In this document: positions 1 to 12,967 of the stretch, piece by piece | Position numbering within the stretch: the first letter of the stretch is position 1 | How the letters are laid out: each line of letters opens with the position of its first letter | Origin: Paramecium sonneborni | Lineage: Eukaryota; Ciliophora; Oligohymenophorea; Peniculida; Parameciidae | Direction of reading: 5' to 3' | Length of the DNA: 64,000 nucleotides | NCBI GenBank assembly: GCA_905182985.1 | Contig: CAJJDN010000041.1 | Location: 162,059 to 226,058 of the forward strand | Translations under genes and position numbers: made by a program | Notes under the pieces: generated by a model | What the model saw: the letters and a program-made list of their open reading frames with translations, nothing else | Told to the model about the DNA's origin: nothing | The model's database searches: none

Positions 1-487
1 TATAATTTTTGTAATTTAAGTTTTTCAAGAAATGAAAATACAGATTAATTCTTTGGAGTTAAAGACTATTAGAAATTAAAATAAAAAAAATAAAAAACAT
101 TATTTCTTTAATATATATTCTAATATGATGATATAATTAAAAAAAATAAAAAAATCTTATAAGACTTTTCAATCAAATAATTCTCTCTTTAATTTGAGAT
201 TCATACCTTATTTTGATAAAGGCATTATAAGCTATATTCTATTCCATAAATATTTTAAAATTGTAAAATTTATAATGGCAACAAGTCATTTTACTTTTTC
301 AATTTATTCTAAAATGGCAAAACTAATGACTAAATAAATCATTTAGCAAAAGTTAAAGTGGAGAAGTGAATAAATAAAAAAAGACTCAAAAAATGGATTT
401 CATAGATAGATAAGCTATGATTAGGATAGATTTATTTTTTATGTTTAAAATTAATTATAATAATAAATATTTGTATAATTAAATAAA
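1..487. other. intergenic AT-rich DNA
   Basis: No frame on either strand gives a convincing protein with TGA as the only stop. The stretch is poly-A/T-rich and ends just upstream of the ATG of the Tat-SF1-like gene. The 3' end of an upstream gene could lie in the first 150 bases, but nothing in it is recognisable. Confidence 0.5.
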
Positions 488-1772
488 ATGGAAAATGAAC
501 TTATATGGTATTATGTTGATACAAGTGAATAAGAAGCAGAGAAATAAACTAAAGGTCCTATATCAATAAGGGATATTGATGTTATGTTAAGAACTAGCAT
601 TATTACTTCGCGTATATAGTAATGTTAAAATTTAGATACCTATGTTTATAAGGAAGGATTTACAGATTGGAAACCAATATTTTTAGTTGAAGAATTAAAA
701 AGTTGTTTGGATGAGTAAGAACATGAAATGGTGTAAATTACTTGTGGAAAAGATATAAAATTAGAAGATTAATAAGCATAACCAATATAGTAATAATAAT
801 AGGATGAAAATGATAAAGAGGAAATAGATGAATAATTGGAGGATGGTGAATCATTTTAATAATTAAATGATGAATAGAGAATGGAAATATTAAAGAAGAA
901 GATAGAAAAGAATAGGAAGAAATCATAAAAAGAAAAAGAAAAGAAAAAGAATTAATGGTATACTCCAAAAATAAACACAAATGTTTATGTTGAAGGATTA
1001 CCTAAGGATATAACTATAGAAGAGATGAAGATATTCTTTAGTAAAGCAGGAATAATTAGAATAAATCCAGAAACATTATAACCTACAATAAAAATTTATA
1101 GAGATTAAAATGGAAATTGTAAAGGTGATGGATTGATATCATATAAAATGGTAGAAAGTGTATAGACAGCAAGAGAAATGTTGGATGGTTTACATATTAG
1201 GCCAGATGTTATAGTAAAAGTGAGTGAAGCAGTATTTGAATAGAAAGGTTAATATCGTAAAAGAGAAAACAAAAAAATTGATAAATTATAAAAGACTTTA
1301 GCTAGACAAAAGGAAATGACATAAATGGCTGAAGAAGGATAAGAAGATGATGGTAAAGGATTAAAGATTTTAATATTTAAAAATTTATTTAGTCCATAAT
1401 AAGCATAAGATTTAGAGTATATGAATCAAATTTATGGTGAATTATTATTAAAAATAGAAGCTTTATAAATTTATGTACAAAAGCTGGAATTTTTTAAGGA
1501 TCATCCTTAAGGTAATATTATTATATTTAAATAAAGGTGTTGCTAAAGTTAAATTTCATTCTGCTTATGATGCTGAAATTTGTTTAACAAATTTAAATGG
1601 AGTTTAATTTAATAATAGGAAGATATTTATTTAATATTGGGATGGTAAAGAAAATTTTAAAACTGGTATTGAAAGTAAAGAAGTTGAAGAATAGAGATTA
1701 GAAGAATTTGGATAATGGTTAGAGGAATAAAATGATAGTGATGAAGATGAAAAATAAGATAATAATAAATGA
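488..1772 (+). CDS. Tat-SF1/Cus2-like U2 snRNP splicing factor
   Basis: Predicted 419-residue RNA-binding protein. In yeast and animals this family (Cus2, HTATSF1) binds the U2 snRNP component SF3B1 and helps form the prespliceosome in the nucleus. Domains seen: an N-terminal GYF-like segment starting WYYVDTSEQ with a later WKPIF; a charged Lys/Glu linker; a first RRM around residues 162-245 with NVYVEGLP and GDGLISY; and a second UHM-type RRM with LKILIFKNLFSP and GVAKVKFHS, followed by the family hallmark QYWDGKENF and an acidic tail. One 25-nt intron at 1512-1536 (GTA...AAG) falls inside the second RRM, and removing it restores the conserved sequence. The ATG at 488 begins the conserved WYY segment. 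Family assignment is firm from domain order; the function is inferred. Confidence 0.88.
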
Positions 1773-1840
1773 GTGTATGATAATTTAAATTTATTTATTT
1801 AACTCCTAATTTTTTTTAATTATTTAATTTTGAATAGGTA

Positions 1841-3504
1841 ATGAATAGAGATAATACAATTTAATACAGATCTCCATAATAATTACCATCTTCAAAAAAA
1901 CCTAATATTGAAAATTGTCCACCATAAAGAAATACAAATGAATTTATTAAATAAATGAAAAAAAGAATAGATCAACCTCCTCTAAGTGTTGTAATCTAAA
2001 ACTCTTAAGTCTAAGATGCATAATCAATTTTTATAGATGTTTCTAGAATTGAACAATAATCCAATAACTCAAATAACAGTTTTTTTGACCCATTAAAATA
2101 ACCAATATTATGTCATAGGTCTAATTAACCTTCAAATTGTACAACTTAAAGAACAAATAGATATGATTTTTAAACAAATAGTAAACCCTATTTAGATTAA
2201 ACTGATAATATGGGAATGCTTTTTATTTAACAATAAATGCTATAATTGTAAAACAAAAATATGATTTTAAAACAACAATTAGAAAAATAAGAAAGTTAAA
2301 GATTATTTTTTTAACAATAAATGCTTTAGTAATTTTAGTCAACATAATAATAATAGTAATAACCTATTGTTATTAATAATAATATAACCTCAAATGAAAA
2401 ATAATAATCAAAATCTATTCCTCTATAAAATAATTTGGAAGAATCTTATTCTCCACCAAAAAAGATTTAATGCAAAAAACAATAATCTTAAGCTATATAG
2501 ACAGATAAGTCTGCTTAAGATTAATCAATTATTCACATTAATGATTCTTACTAAAATGAGTCTTAATTATGTAATAATAATTCAATATAAATTAAATAAT
2601 AACAATAAATAAAATCTTTTTAATAATAAAAGACAGGGATTGAATCTTTAACTTTTGGGACATAATAATCTCAAAGAAGTTTAATTATCTAACAATCATA
2701 ATAAGAGTTGAAAATATAAAATTATGAATCATAGAACCAGAATTAATAAAGTGATTAAAATCATATAGAATTTTAAAAAGAAATTGAATAAAATGATGTT
2801 TAAATTTAAAATTTCAAAGATATCTAAATTTAAAGAAAACATTCTTAAATAGATTTAATAAATTCCTCTTCTTTGTAAGAATAAACTTATAACATTAATA
2901 AAAAAGAATTAATACGTAAATAATCTTAACCAAGTGTAAAATTAGAATTTAATTTTGAAGATGAAAAAAATGAATAAAGTAAAAAATCTCTTGCAGATTA
3001 TTTCTCATAAAGAAAGAAAACAGTTAATGTTGAAAGAAGAGTTTCAGTTTAGATGCCAATATAAGAGGAAGATTAGAGTTGGATTGTAAATGTTAAATAA
3101 AGAAGTAAAGAAGAATAAATCAAATTAAGAAAGGAAATGATGGAATATGGAAGAAATAAAAGATAATAAAATAAAAGTTAAACACCAATAATTGAAGATT
3201 AAAGTAGTGCAAAAAAAGAATAAATTAAAAGAATGAAAAGTCCATTAATGGAAAGATTAGCTTTAGGATAAAAAGCAAAAGTAATTATGAACTTATTTAG
3301 GTTGAAGAAAAGGAAATGTTTGCATTAACGAGAAAAAATTATGAAAATTTGCCAGAAGTAAAAAATAAAAAGAATTAAGAAGAAATAAATAAATAAAAAT
3401 AATAGTTTATGAAAGATAGATAAAATAAATTAAAAGAATTAGATGATGTAAAATATTCTTTAATTTTAGAAAATTAAAGAGAAAATGAAAAAGCCATGAT
3501 TTGA
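1841..3504 (+). CDS. Gln-rich, mostly disordered protein with a charged helical C-terminus
   Basis: A 547-residue frame opens 68 bp after the preceding gene on the same strand. One 20-nt intron, 3281-3300 (GTA...TAG), is needed to keep the last 67 codons open. Most of the protein is Gln/Asn/Ser-rich with poly-Gln tracts. A short helical stretch with a repeated QQQML motif lies near residues 125-160. The C-terminal part is basic and helical, with RSKEEQIKLRKEMMEYG and later a KNYENLPEVKNKK segment that looks conserved. That last segment recalls small axonemal or cytoskeletal proteins such as the enkurin-domain group, but I cannot assign a family. Function unknown. Confidence 0.75.
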
Positions 3505-3604
3505 TATTTAATAAAATTTTCTTATAAATATACTTTATAATTATCACAATTTTGGAGTATACCCTATTTATGGAAGTTCTCTCAAAGTACATAAAGTCCT
3601 AATT

Positions 3605-5038
3605 TCAGAAGACAATTTGATTTATAATTTTAATTTATCTATTGAGATCTAAGATAATTTTCTAAACTAATTAAATTGTTTACTTTTATATAGCTAGATC
3701 TTAGAATATTATTTTGAATGGGAAAATAGGAGTAATGTAAGATAAATCACAAATAACACCTTCAGTAGAATGGTAAATATTAAAGGAAATGATCCCTAAT
3801 AATTATCCTAATGAATTAAATAGTCCTCCTCCACTATAACCATTATGAATGTAACAATCTGTCACAATTGAAATGATTTCATTATGTTAGTCATATATAA
3901 TTTTAATAATTGACCCTTTGGCTATACAAGGCTTATATTAAAATAGAGTATATAAATACCCAACAGCATAAACTGTAGATCCTACCTCAGGAATTTCTGA
4001 GAAAATAATATCTTCTATATTAAGACCTTATAAAATAAAGTTCTTAGCTTTTCCTAAAGCAAAATCCATATTGTTAAAAGATTCCTCCATTATAAATGCT
4101 TCATATTGTTCTACTCCAATTAATAATTTTGATCCTTTCTTATTTTCTGACAAAATATGATTCGCAGTTATTATATAACTTTATTAATTCTGCGTATCAT
4201 TTATCAAAATCCCGCTGCCAAATTAACCAGCCCCTTATGAAATATATTTTGTAGCTTTAAGCATTTAATCGATAAAATCATATTTAAATTATGACAGACT
4301 AAGTTTGTAATTTAATTTATATAAAATAGAACTTATAACTACCCAATTTATGCAAAATGTACAGTATCTATTATTTATTCTGCTTATTTTAATATTTTAA
4401 AGAAGCATTCCAATGTATTCTCCTTTTAAATTAAAAATAGATCCTCCTTCTTGACCTATTTAACTAACCATTCCCAACATCATTAATTATTTTGATGAAT
4501 TTTAATTTGTGAATATTTATGAGACTTATGCCTTCCGATAATATTATTATTATATTCTTTTAAATTTCAACAATTAAGTAGAACTTGTTATCAAAACTTC
4601 CTCTCCTTATACTAAAAATTATTTGCAATATTTTGGAATATTTTAAAAATTATTGATTGTAGGAACTTCAAAATAAACAATAAATGCTAATTCTATTTCA
4701 ATGTAGCAAGTATTTAATTATTCTGCAATCCAATCATCATAATTTAGGCAAATTAAATTCAATCTAATCTCCTTATCATCTTATAATAATAAACTAAATT
4801 CAATATGCTATGATATAATATTTATATTAAATGATTTTATTGCCTAAGCAAATTTTGCTATGAGATATCCAGTTGAAATGACTAAATTATGATTTTCTTT
4901 AAATTTGTGAAAAGAGCAATTTTATTAGTGAATTTTATTTTTTTAATTAACAGTACTAGGAGTTTCTACATTTTAAATAAGTTCTATGAATTTTGGATGT
5001 TCAGATGCCATCCTTATAATTCCTCCAAAATTTTCCAT
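3605..5038 (-). CDS. peroxisomal trypsin-like processing protease (TYSND1/Deg15-like)
   Basis: Predicted 477-residue serine protease without introns. TYSND1 in animals and Deg15 in plants cut targeting presequences from peroxisomal matrix proteins. The C-terminal half holds the trypsin fold: GAGQFGSGILIN, then TANHIL with the catalytic His, NNMDFALGK with the likely catalytic Asp, and NGCSGGGLFNSLGQLLGII with the catalytic Ser. The N-terminal half is a degenerate protease-like module whose equivalent site reads GQEGGSIFNLKGEYIGML, with no Ser at the expected place. A degenerate N-terminal half is in keeping with this family. I see no clear PTS1 at the C-terminus, so peroxisomal location is inferred from family only. 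The gene lies 155 bp downstream of the VPS13-like gene on the same strand. Confidence 0.83.
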
Positions 5039-5193
5039 TATGTAATAATAATTTATTATTATTATTCTTAATTAATTTTTAATTTAAATTGAAGTAAATT
5101 CTTATTAAAACAAACTACATTATTTTATTAGAAAACTTACAATGACTTTAATATTAACACAAAGTATTTTTATAATAAAAAAATATTATCAAA

Positions 5194-8100
5194 TCAATGG
5201 ATAAGTTTATTTGGAAGATTGTTTATCTTAAAAATTACATGAACTATTTTATTTTCTTTTGTAATCGTTATAAAATCTAATATTGTTTAATTTTTCTGCT
5301 TAATCTTTTTCAATCTAACTATATCTAGTTAAAGATGCTTCTATTGAATGTAAATTTAGCTATAATTTATATTTTAGATATACATCAAAACTAATTTTTT
5401 GTAATTAAGATAGCTAAAATTCAAATAATGGAGACTTTTCTGAAAAATTTTGATCAATATAACTTTAAATTTTTATTAATTTGCCAAGATCTAATCTCAT
5501 TTTTAGTTTTTTAGGGATTATTTTACAATTATCTTTATATTTCCATCCACTTAATCCCAAAAGTTGTTCAAAAGAAGGAACATGCATTTCAATATCAAAA
5601 CTATCTAACAAATTATAAAATTGTAAAATTTACCTGCATTTAATAAAATTCCTTTTATTAGTGTTGGGTCATTAGATATATTATGTATTTCATAATCAAC
5701 TCTAACCTAAAGAAAATTACCTTTTATTTCAGTTACAAATATATCCTGCAATTCGAATTTATTATCAATTGTTCTGGAAAATTTATCTTCATAATCTATT
5801 AATAATTTTTTTTCTCTTAAAATTTCAGTTTTTTCATCAAATATTTCTGGTATTTTTGAGTATATTTTTGTTTTTCTAACTCTTAATTCTGCTTTATCAA
5901 ACATCATTTTAATTAAATTCTGATCTGAAGAGGATTGAGGAATAATTATTTAAGAATTTTTAATCAAAATTTAATAATTGAATTATTCTTTACTTAATTC
6001 AAAATTTTCTTATTTTTTTAATTGTAATTAAAGTTCAAAATCATTTTAATATCTTTCAGCTAAATCTTTTTTATTTTTTTCTAATATTCTCTCAATTTAC
6101 AATTTAAATGCATCTAATTCATTTAGATATCTAGATATCATATAAAATTAAATATTTTCAATATGAATTACATTGTTCTCTAAAGATATTTTCATTTCTT
6201 GTTGTCCGTTTTATTAAATTAAATTTGGATAATAACCTTATTATCCTTGAGTAAATTATGGTTTAAGTTCAATTTATTTAAGAGAAAATTCTAACTCTTG
6301 ATTTAATCTTTTTTTGATTTAAATTTAAAAAAAGTTTAATTCAAAAAATTCTATTTCTTTTTCTTAAAGGGATATTTATAATTCTTCGATATTCAAATCT
6401 AAACATATATTTAGAGATGATTAATGATATTTATTATCCTTTAAAAATAAATTGATTATTTAAGGTTATTCAAATCCTAAAAGCTCTAATTCTTATAAAA
6501 AAATGTATTTTATTAAATGTTGTCTAAGTGAAATAGATTCCTCAATATTAATTAAATAAAAACTATTGATAGCTATAAGTAAATCTTAAACTCTTTATTA
6601 AGATAACAATATTTGTCCTTATTAAACTTATAGATGAATTTTTGGATTAAGATTATGAAATTCTAATGTTATTGTTATTGCAACAGGTTTATCAACTTTT
6701 CTCTTTTCTTACTAAAAATTAGATTTATTATTTGAAGTTTTATCTTTCTTTGGCATAGTTAATAAGTTTTCTTTTTAACTTGTAAGATTATTTGTTATTC
6801 TTATTGAAATATTTTCTACTTAAAATTACAAAGCATCAGATAATTTGGAAATGTGAAGTAATTTCATCTTAACAATACTGACTGAATTAAAACTAAATTT
6901 AATTTTACGACATTTCATAATTTTGAAATCATCGTATTAAAAAATTTAAGTTTAATTTGATTTTAATTTTGAAAGACTTTCGATCATTCCTAAACTTGAA
7001 TTCTTATTATGAAGACTTGATTTTATTGGATTTATTTAAACATTTACTAATTCTAGATTAAGCATAACTTTAAGATTTTATAATTTAAAATAAGATTCAT
7101 TAGATTTTAAATATATTTATTAGAGATTAGCTGAAACTATCATGTCTTCAAAGATTTTAATTGGTGATTCTTTTAATTTATGAGTTTAAACTTAATCCTT
7201 TGGTTTTGCAAAATAGTAAATATTATCATGAACTTTTTAAATTATTGATTATATTTTATTAATATTTTTAAATGTAGTTAAAATATTACATGCAGCATAT
7301 TAGTTTTAAAAAACAGCTTTGATAGTTTACAAAGATAAAAATAATTTAATTTTAGAGTTTTTATCATTTTTATAATAAACATCTTTACTTTAAATTAATT
7401 CACTTCTTAATGGTTTATTGTAATACAATAAAATATATAAAGATTGATCAATCTATTTTATTTAATTATCTTTTAATTATAAATTTAGATCAATTTATTT
7501 ATCATCTAGATCTTAAAGACTTATTTCTGATTTAAACATATCTTTTTCATTACTTCTACAATAAAATATGAATTTATCATCTAATTTTTACCAAAATGAA
7601 TTTTAATCCTTTACTTTAAAAGCAGGATCTACTAAAATATAATTGGTTTCTCTTCTAAGTTTTTCAGGTATATGAGACTAACCTGAATCTCTTTTTGAAG
7701 ATGGATGAAACCTTGACAATAAGTTTTCTTACGATAGATGTTTTTCTGATTAATTTCCTGAAGCATCCCCATCTTGTTCTAATTTTTAAACACTTCTAAC
7801 AGAAGCACCATTATTTTTAAATTTTGATGCTGAAGAATGTATTATAAGATTATCCTTAAAATAACCAACATCTCTAGTAATAATTATAATTGGAAAGGCT
7901 ATTATAGATTTATAATATCCATGGTTAGTTCCTTTTGGAGTACTCTAAAATGTAATTTTTATCCCTTAAGTTTTTTTAAGTTAAAATTCTTCTTTAAAAC
8001 CATTCTCCAATTTAAGACATTCATCATTCAATATATGAAACCATGAAGGAATTAATGATTAATTTTGATAATTTTAAATACTTCCAAAAAGTATGTTTAA

Positions 8101-11100
8101 TAAACTAATTGTTTTTCTGTATTTTAATATACAATGTTTACAATCAGTACTTTATTCTTTATGATCATGAAATAAAGTTTCAAGTTCAGCCTTCAATAAA
8201 CTATCTTACCCTATCCTTACTTTTTATTATGGAACAGTAGCAAATTAAAGATTATTTTTCAAAATTACTAAGAATTCTATAAAACAAATGAATGAATCAT
8301 TAATTCTTAAATTAAAATATGGTATTTAGATATATAATTTCTAATCAGTTAACAAAGCATGATTTTGAATATTAGACAAAAATTTAAGAGCTACAATTTT
8401 AGTTTTTAAAATAGTTTATTTTATTCCTTTTATATGAAATTTGCTATCATTTGGTTTTTTATATTATTTATTAGTTTATTATTATTAAATTAAAGTAGGC
8501 TATTTTTAAGTTTTACAAAATAATTTAGGATCAATACTTTTTGAAATTTATTTTGAATTTTATTCAGGTTACTAATTTGTATTTTATTTACTTATAGGTT
8601 ATTTGATATTTTGCTATGGAACTTTTTTATCATCTTAATATTATTCTTTTTCATATGATTTTAATTCCTCATTTTTAGATTTGTAATCAGGAGAAAAGTA
8701 TTTATGAGCTATTTTAATTTGAGCTATAGATAATTTTAGTGCTGAATAATATTTATGATGTTATTAATAAAGAGTTTATTCATTTTTATTTATTTTAGAA
8801 GGGAATAAATCATCAATTTTAGTTGTTTAAAATGTCAAGTTTTTAATTTAAAATTTTAACTCAGTCTTTATTTAATTTGATATTTAATCAGATACAATTC
8901 TGATTTTAAATTTATCAGTTAATTATGCTAAGAATTTAATTTAATGTGATTTAGAATGTTCTTATGATAAAGGTTTAGATTTTAAAATGCATTCTAATAA
9001 TTTATGATCTTAATTAACATAAAATTATCTTTAATTCATAAAACTTGAATCTAATCCTTTTGAAAAATCTAACAATGAAATTAGACTTTTTGTAGAAAGG
9101 AAAAGTGAAAATCTTTAAAAATGAACAGTAATGTGTTCATTAGTTTATTCATCATTAGTTTATTAAGATGATATTTTCTTTCTTTTTTCATTATTTGGAG
9201 ATATTTTATATTCTGATTTTTAACCTTCAAGATATAATGATATTTCTAAATTAGGAGTTGTGCAATCAGATGAATCTGTTAATTTATCTTTAAGATTTAT
9301 AATACATAATGGAAATATTTTATCTCCAAATTCTTCAATAAAAGATGCAAATAAAGATTTCTTTAAAATATCTATTAATTTATTATGAACTTCTTATAAA
9401 TATCTATGTTTATTAGAACATGATTGCCAAAATTATTCATTTTCACCAAAACCTAAATTAGATTTATCTTACATTGCTGCCTATTTTAAAAAAGCCCATC
9501 TATTTTCATATTTGGAATGTTTAATAACATGCAATAACATAGATTCATCCATATCATCTTTTTCGTCTTTTTCATTGTATATAAAATATTTATCGTAACT
9601 TTTAAATTAATCTGATGAAAAATCTTGAAATGCATGTTTATCATTTTCATAATCAATAAAAAAACATTTAATGTTATTCATTTAATTCTAAACTAAAAAC
9701 TCACATAATGTTTAAAAACATATTTCACTACTAGAAAAATATTATTAATCTTTAGTTACTGAAACTTCAAATATATCATTTATAAATTCTGATAACTTTG
9801 CTCTTGTATATATTTTGTTTTTAAATTTATAATTTTTCTTCTCAAATAAAGGAGATTATTTATCCTATTAATCATCAGAATCTATTTTTTCTTCCATTAA
9901 TTTAGGAATCATACCAGGAGATAACATTTTAATTTCTCCAATTAATATTTTTTAACCTTCCTTCTCATTAGTTTTTATTCTTCCGTTTTAATAAATTGAA
10001 ATTGGTATTTTTATATTTATTAAACTGATTAACAAAATTAATTTATTACTTCTTTTTGATTCAAAATTATATTTTGACATTGAATTATTATTTTTTTAAT
10101 CCTAACTTGATATTATAGAATATTAAGAATCATCTTTATTAAGATCTTCTATATCTTCATAAAAACTATCTATTTCTTTAGCAGAATGAAAAGTTCCTTC
10201 TTCATTATTTTTTGATGTTTATTTAATAACTTCTGATATTGATAAACTTTAATTAAATGATGAACTCTTTTTTTTATCTAATTATGGTCGTTTAATAAGC
10301 TGAATACATTTTTTACATTAACAAGAAGAAAATATTTTAGTATTTTTTGGACAATAAGCAGCAATATTTGGAGGACGATTTTCTAAGATTATTAAAAATA
10401 TTGAATGAATATTAATGTAAATCCATGTTTTAACTTAATCAGGATCATTATTTTAGCCTTTTAAATAACTAGAAAGTACTTATGTTTTATCTCTTTCAAG
10501 TATTTCATATAAATTAATTTTTTCATCATCCTCCAATTCTATTGGAATATCATCATCTCTTTTTTTTTAATCTTTAAAAGAATTCTAATTATTTATTGTA
10601 TTTGTCCATATTTCTAATACAGGTTTTACACTTTGCTAGTTTTGTCCATCTTTTGATGAATGATAATATCTTTTAGCTTCTATTCTAATTTCTTAAAATG
10701 CCCATTCTCTATACTTTAATAAATCTTTTAAAGACATTTATTCTTCACATTTCTTAAATTTTGTTTCATCCTATATTGTCCAACTTGTTAACCAAGGAAC
10801 TAATATTATTGTCTATTTTCTCTTATATAATTCTATGTATCTTTTCATTTACACCAATCTCCTTGAACTATATCCTAAATCCAATTTATGATTCTTTTAA
10901 TTTTGCATTACAGCATTTATTAGATATTTCCACCATTCACCTTAATTTCCTTTTATTTCACATTTTGGTCGAAAATGAAAATTATCTTAAACAACTTCTA
11001 AGTTTTATAGTACTTCGTTTAATTTTACTAAATAATTTTTAGATTCCTTATTAATTTAAAATATGATAGGATTATCAATTGTAACTTCTATACTTTGTAT

Positions 11101-11925
11101 TGGTTTATTCAATTCTTCTTAATTCTTATATATGGTTAATTTTATTGTTATATCAATAGGACTTAATAAATGTTATTCTTCCTTCTTTTGTTCTTCCTTC
11201 TTTGAATCTTCCTTCTTTTTTGGAATTTTCAGATATGTGATTCCAAGTTTCTTTATTTCAATTAATTTGTAGATACAATTTAAATCGCTATTAAATTTTT
11301 AGTGAAACTATTTATCAGTAGCCTTTATATTTATATCTGCCTTAATTTTTAATTATGTTTCATAACCAAATATTGATTAATTATAAAATCTTAGAAAGAA
11401 TGATTTTACTTGAACTGACATATTATTGTAAATTCCATCAACAATTTTTTGAATCCAATTAGGAGGAGATAATTATTCAAAATATTTCGCCATTTATTCT
11501 TCCCAAATTTTTAATTTATGTTTTTTCAAATTTTCTACTCCTTGCTATGATTATTGTTCTTTATTTGATACAAATAAATTTGCTTCTTATATTGTGCAAA
11601 CTTATAGATCAATTCCTTCTATTATCATTTCTGGTTATTATTATTTATAATTTAATGGCATCTAAAATATAATAGCTTAATACATTTATTGTTATTGAAT
11701 TTATCTTTCCATCTATGATATACATAGGAAATGAAAAATTCAATAAAGCTTATTTCTTTATTTGCAAATTCTTCAAGATTATGTTTGATGAAATGCCCAA
11801 AGAAAACTATTATTTTTAATTATTTTCTTTACTTTGGCCATATTGTTTTATGAGAAATCTTACAAGTATTCCAAAAGGTATGATTAAAGTCTTTTAACAA
11901 AATATTCTTCAATTTCTTTAGCCAT
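5194..11925 (-). CDS. VPS13-like bridge lipid-transfer protein
   Basis: Very large protein of about 2,200 residues. VPS13 proteins form a hydrophobic channel that moves phospholipids between membranes at contact sites. The chorein_N region is clear: FSLGISSNIILKNLQIK, then INSITINMPLNY and MIIEGIDLQV. A typical VPS13 second segment follows, with PPNWIQKIVDGIYNNM and YKLIEIKKLGITYL, then the family landmark FRPK...WWKYLINAV and a helical REKMKRYIELYKRKQ. The C-terminal part contains long beta-rich stretches. Introns seen: 11662-11683 (22 nt) and 5605-5633 (29 nt). The first about 20 codons are unresolved: an ATG at 11925 lies in a different frame from the conserved sequence, so an unrecognised intron or a base error sits near 11,870-11,910. 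It is shorter than many VPS13 proteins, and the subfamily is not determined. Confidence 0.82.
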
Positions 11926-11975
11926 TTGAATAATCAATAATTATTATATTTAAAAACCTATAAAGAAATATAATT

Positions 11976-12947
11976 TCACGAGATCTATTTTATTTACGAA
12001 CCTCTAGAACTTTTTCGTATAAATTGTTAAGAGAGAATTTTGGTTTATGATTCATTATCTTTCTTTAGTTTCATATTTTTAATAAATTTCTTAGCCATCA
12101 TTACAGTCCATAGTTTATTGTCATCTGATTTTATAGTTAATTTAGTTTATTATTTATTTGGTCGACTCTTTACTATTTCATAATGTCTTTCTTTTTATTA
12201 ATTGAAATCCATTTATTTTCTTCTCATTTCTTCTACTTCATTTTATAATCTCATAAAAGTTTAAATATCTGAACAATCCATATCCACAACAATTTCTCTA
12301 TCAATTTTATACTCTTCTAATGTAGCTAATTCATTATTTATAAACTCTTAATTTTATTTTAATCCTCTTAAAAGTTGAATATCTTTTTTTATTAAAGCTG
12401 GTCTAAATGCTTTTAGAATTTTTTATTTTTTTGTAACTATTGATTACTTTTATGATTTATTATTACTAACTAATTATAAAGTATTTTATGATTATAAACT
12501 TAAATGATTAGTTAAAGTTAAATTTTTGAGATTTTAGCTAGCTTACATATTTTCTTCTTCATAAAAATTGGAATGATTTCGAATTTTTTCTGATGCTTAA
12601 TCATAACCTAATTCTGAGTCATAACTTTCTGAACTACTAGGATCAGAAACTTAAAGAATAAAATCATGATCTTTTTTTTTTTTATGCTCTAACAATTAAA
12701 AATCTTCTAATAAACTAGAAGAACTTTCTTCCTCCTAAAATTCTGTTTAGAACTTTTCTTTCTCATCGTTTTCTTACTATTTGTGTATAAACTTTTTCTT
12801 TTAATTTTAGAATTAAAACTTGCATTTTTCCTATATAGATTTTCGAGACTGAGATCTTATTCTAGTTTTATGTTCTGGATCTTTAGTTATTTTCATTTCA
12901 GTATTTATTAGAGTTTAAAACTTAAAAGCTCCAATTCCAATATCCAT
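11976..12947 (-). CDS. coiled-coil protein of unknown function
   Basis: A 323-residue intronless frame on the same strand as the VPS13-like gene, ending 50 bp before it. The protein is highly charged: a basic N-terminus, an acidic serine-rich middle (SDPSSSESYDSELGYD), then helical stretches such as LQNEVEEMRRKQMDFNQQKE and a basic C-terminus with MAKKFIKNMKLKK. No membrane segment or enzyme motif is visible. It could be the N-terminal part of the VPS13 gene if an intron bridges 11,940-11,976, but the TGA in frame and the absence of a fitting GTA...AG pair favour a separate gene. Confidence 0.65.
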
Positions 12948-12967
12948 TATAAAATATTTATTTTTAT
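12948..12967. promoter_or_regulatory. 20-bp divergent intergenic gap
   Basis: Only 20 bases separate the ATG of the minus-strand coiled-coil gene (12947) from the ATG of the plus-strand ankyrin gene (12968). Both promoters must therefore overlap each other or the coding sequences, unless one start is wrong. Confidence 0.5.

Noticed and set aside
5707..5907. Separate small minus-strand gene
   Set aside because: It is one piece of the VPS13-like frame once TAA and TAG are read as Gln.
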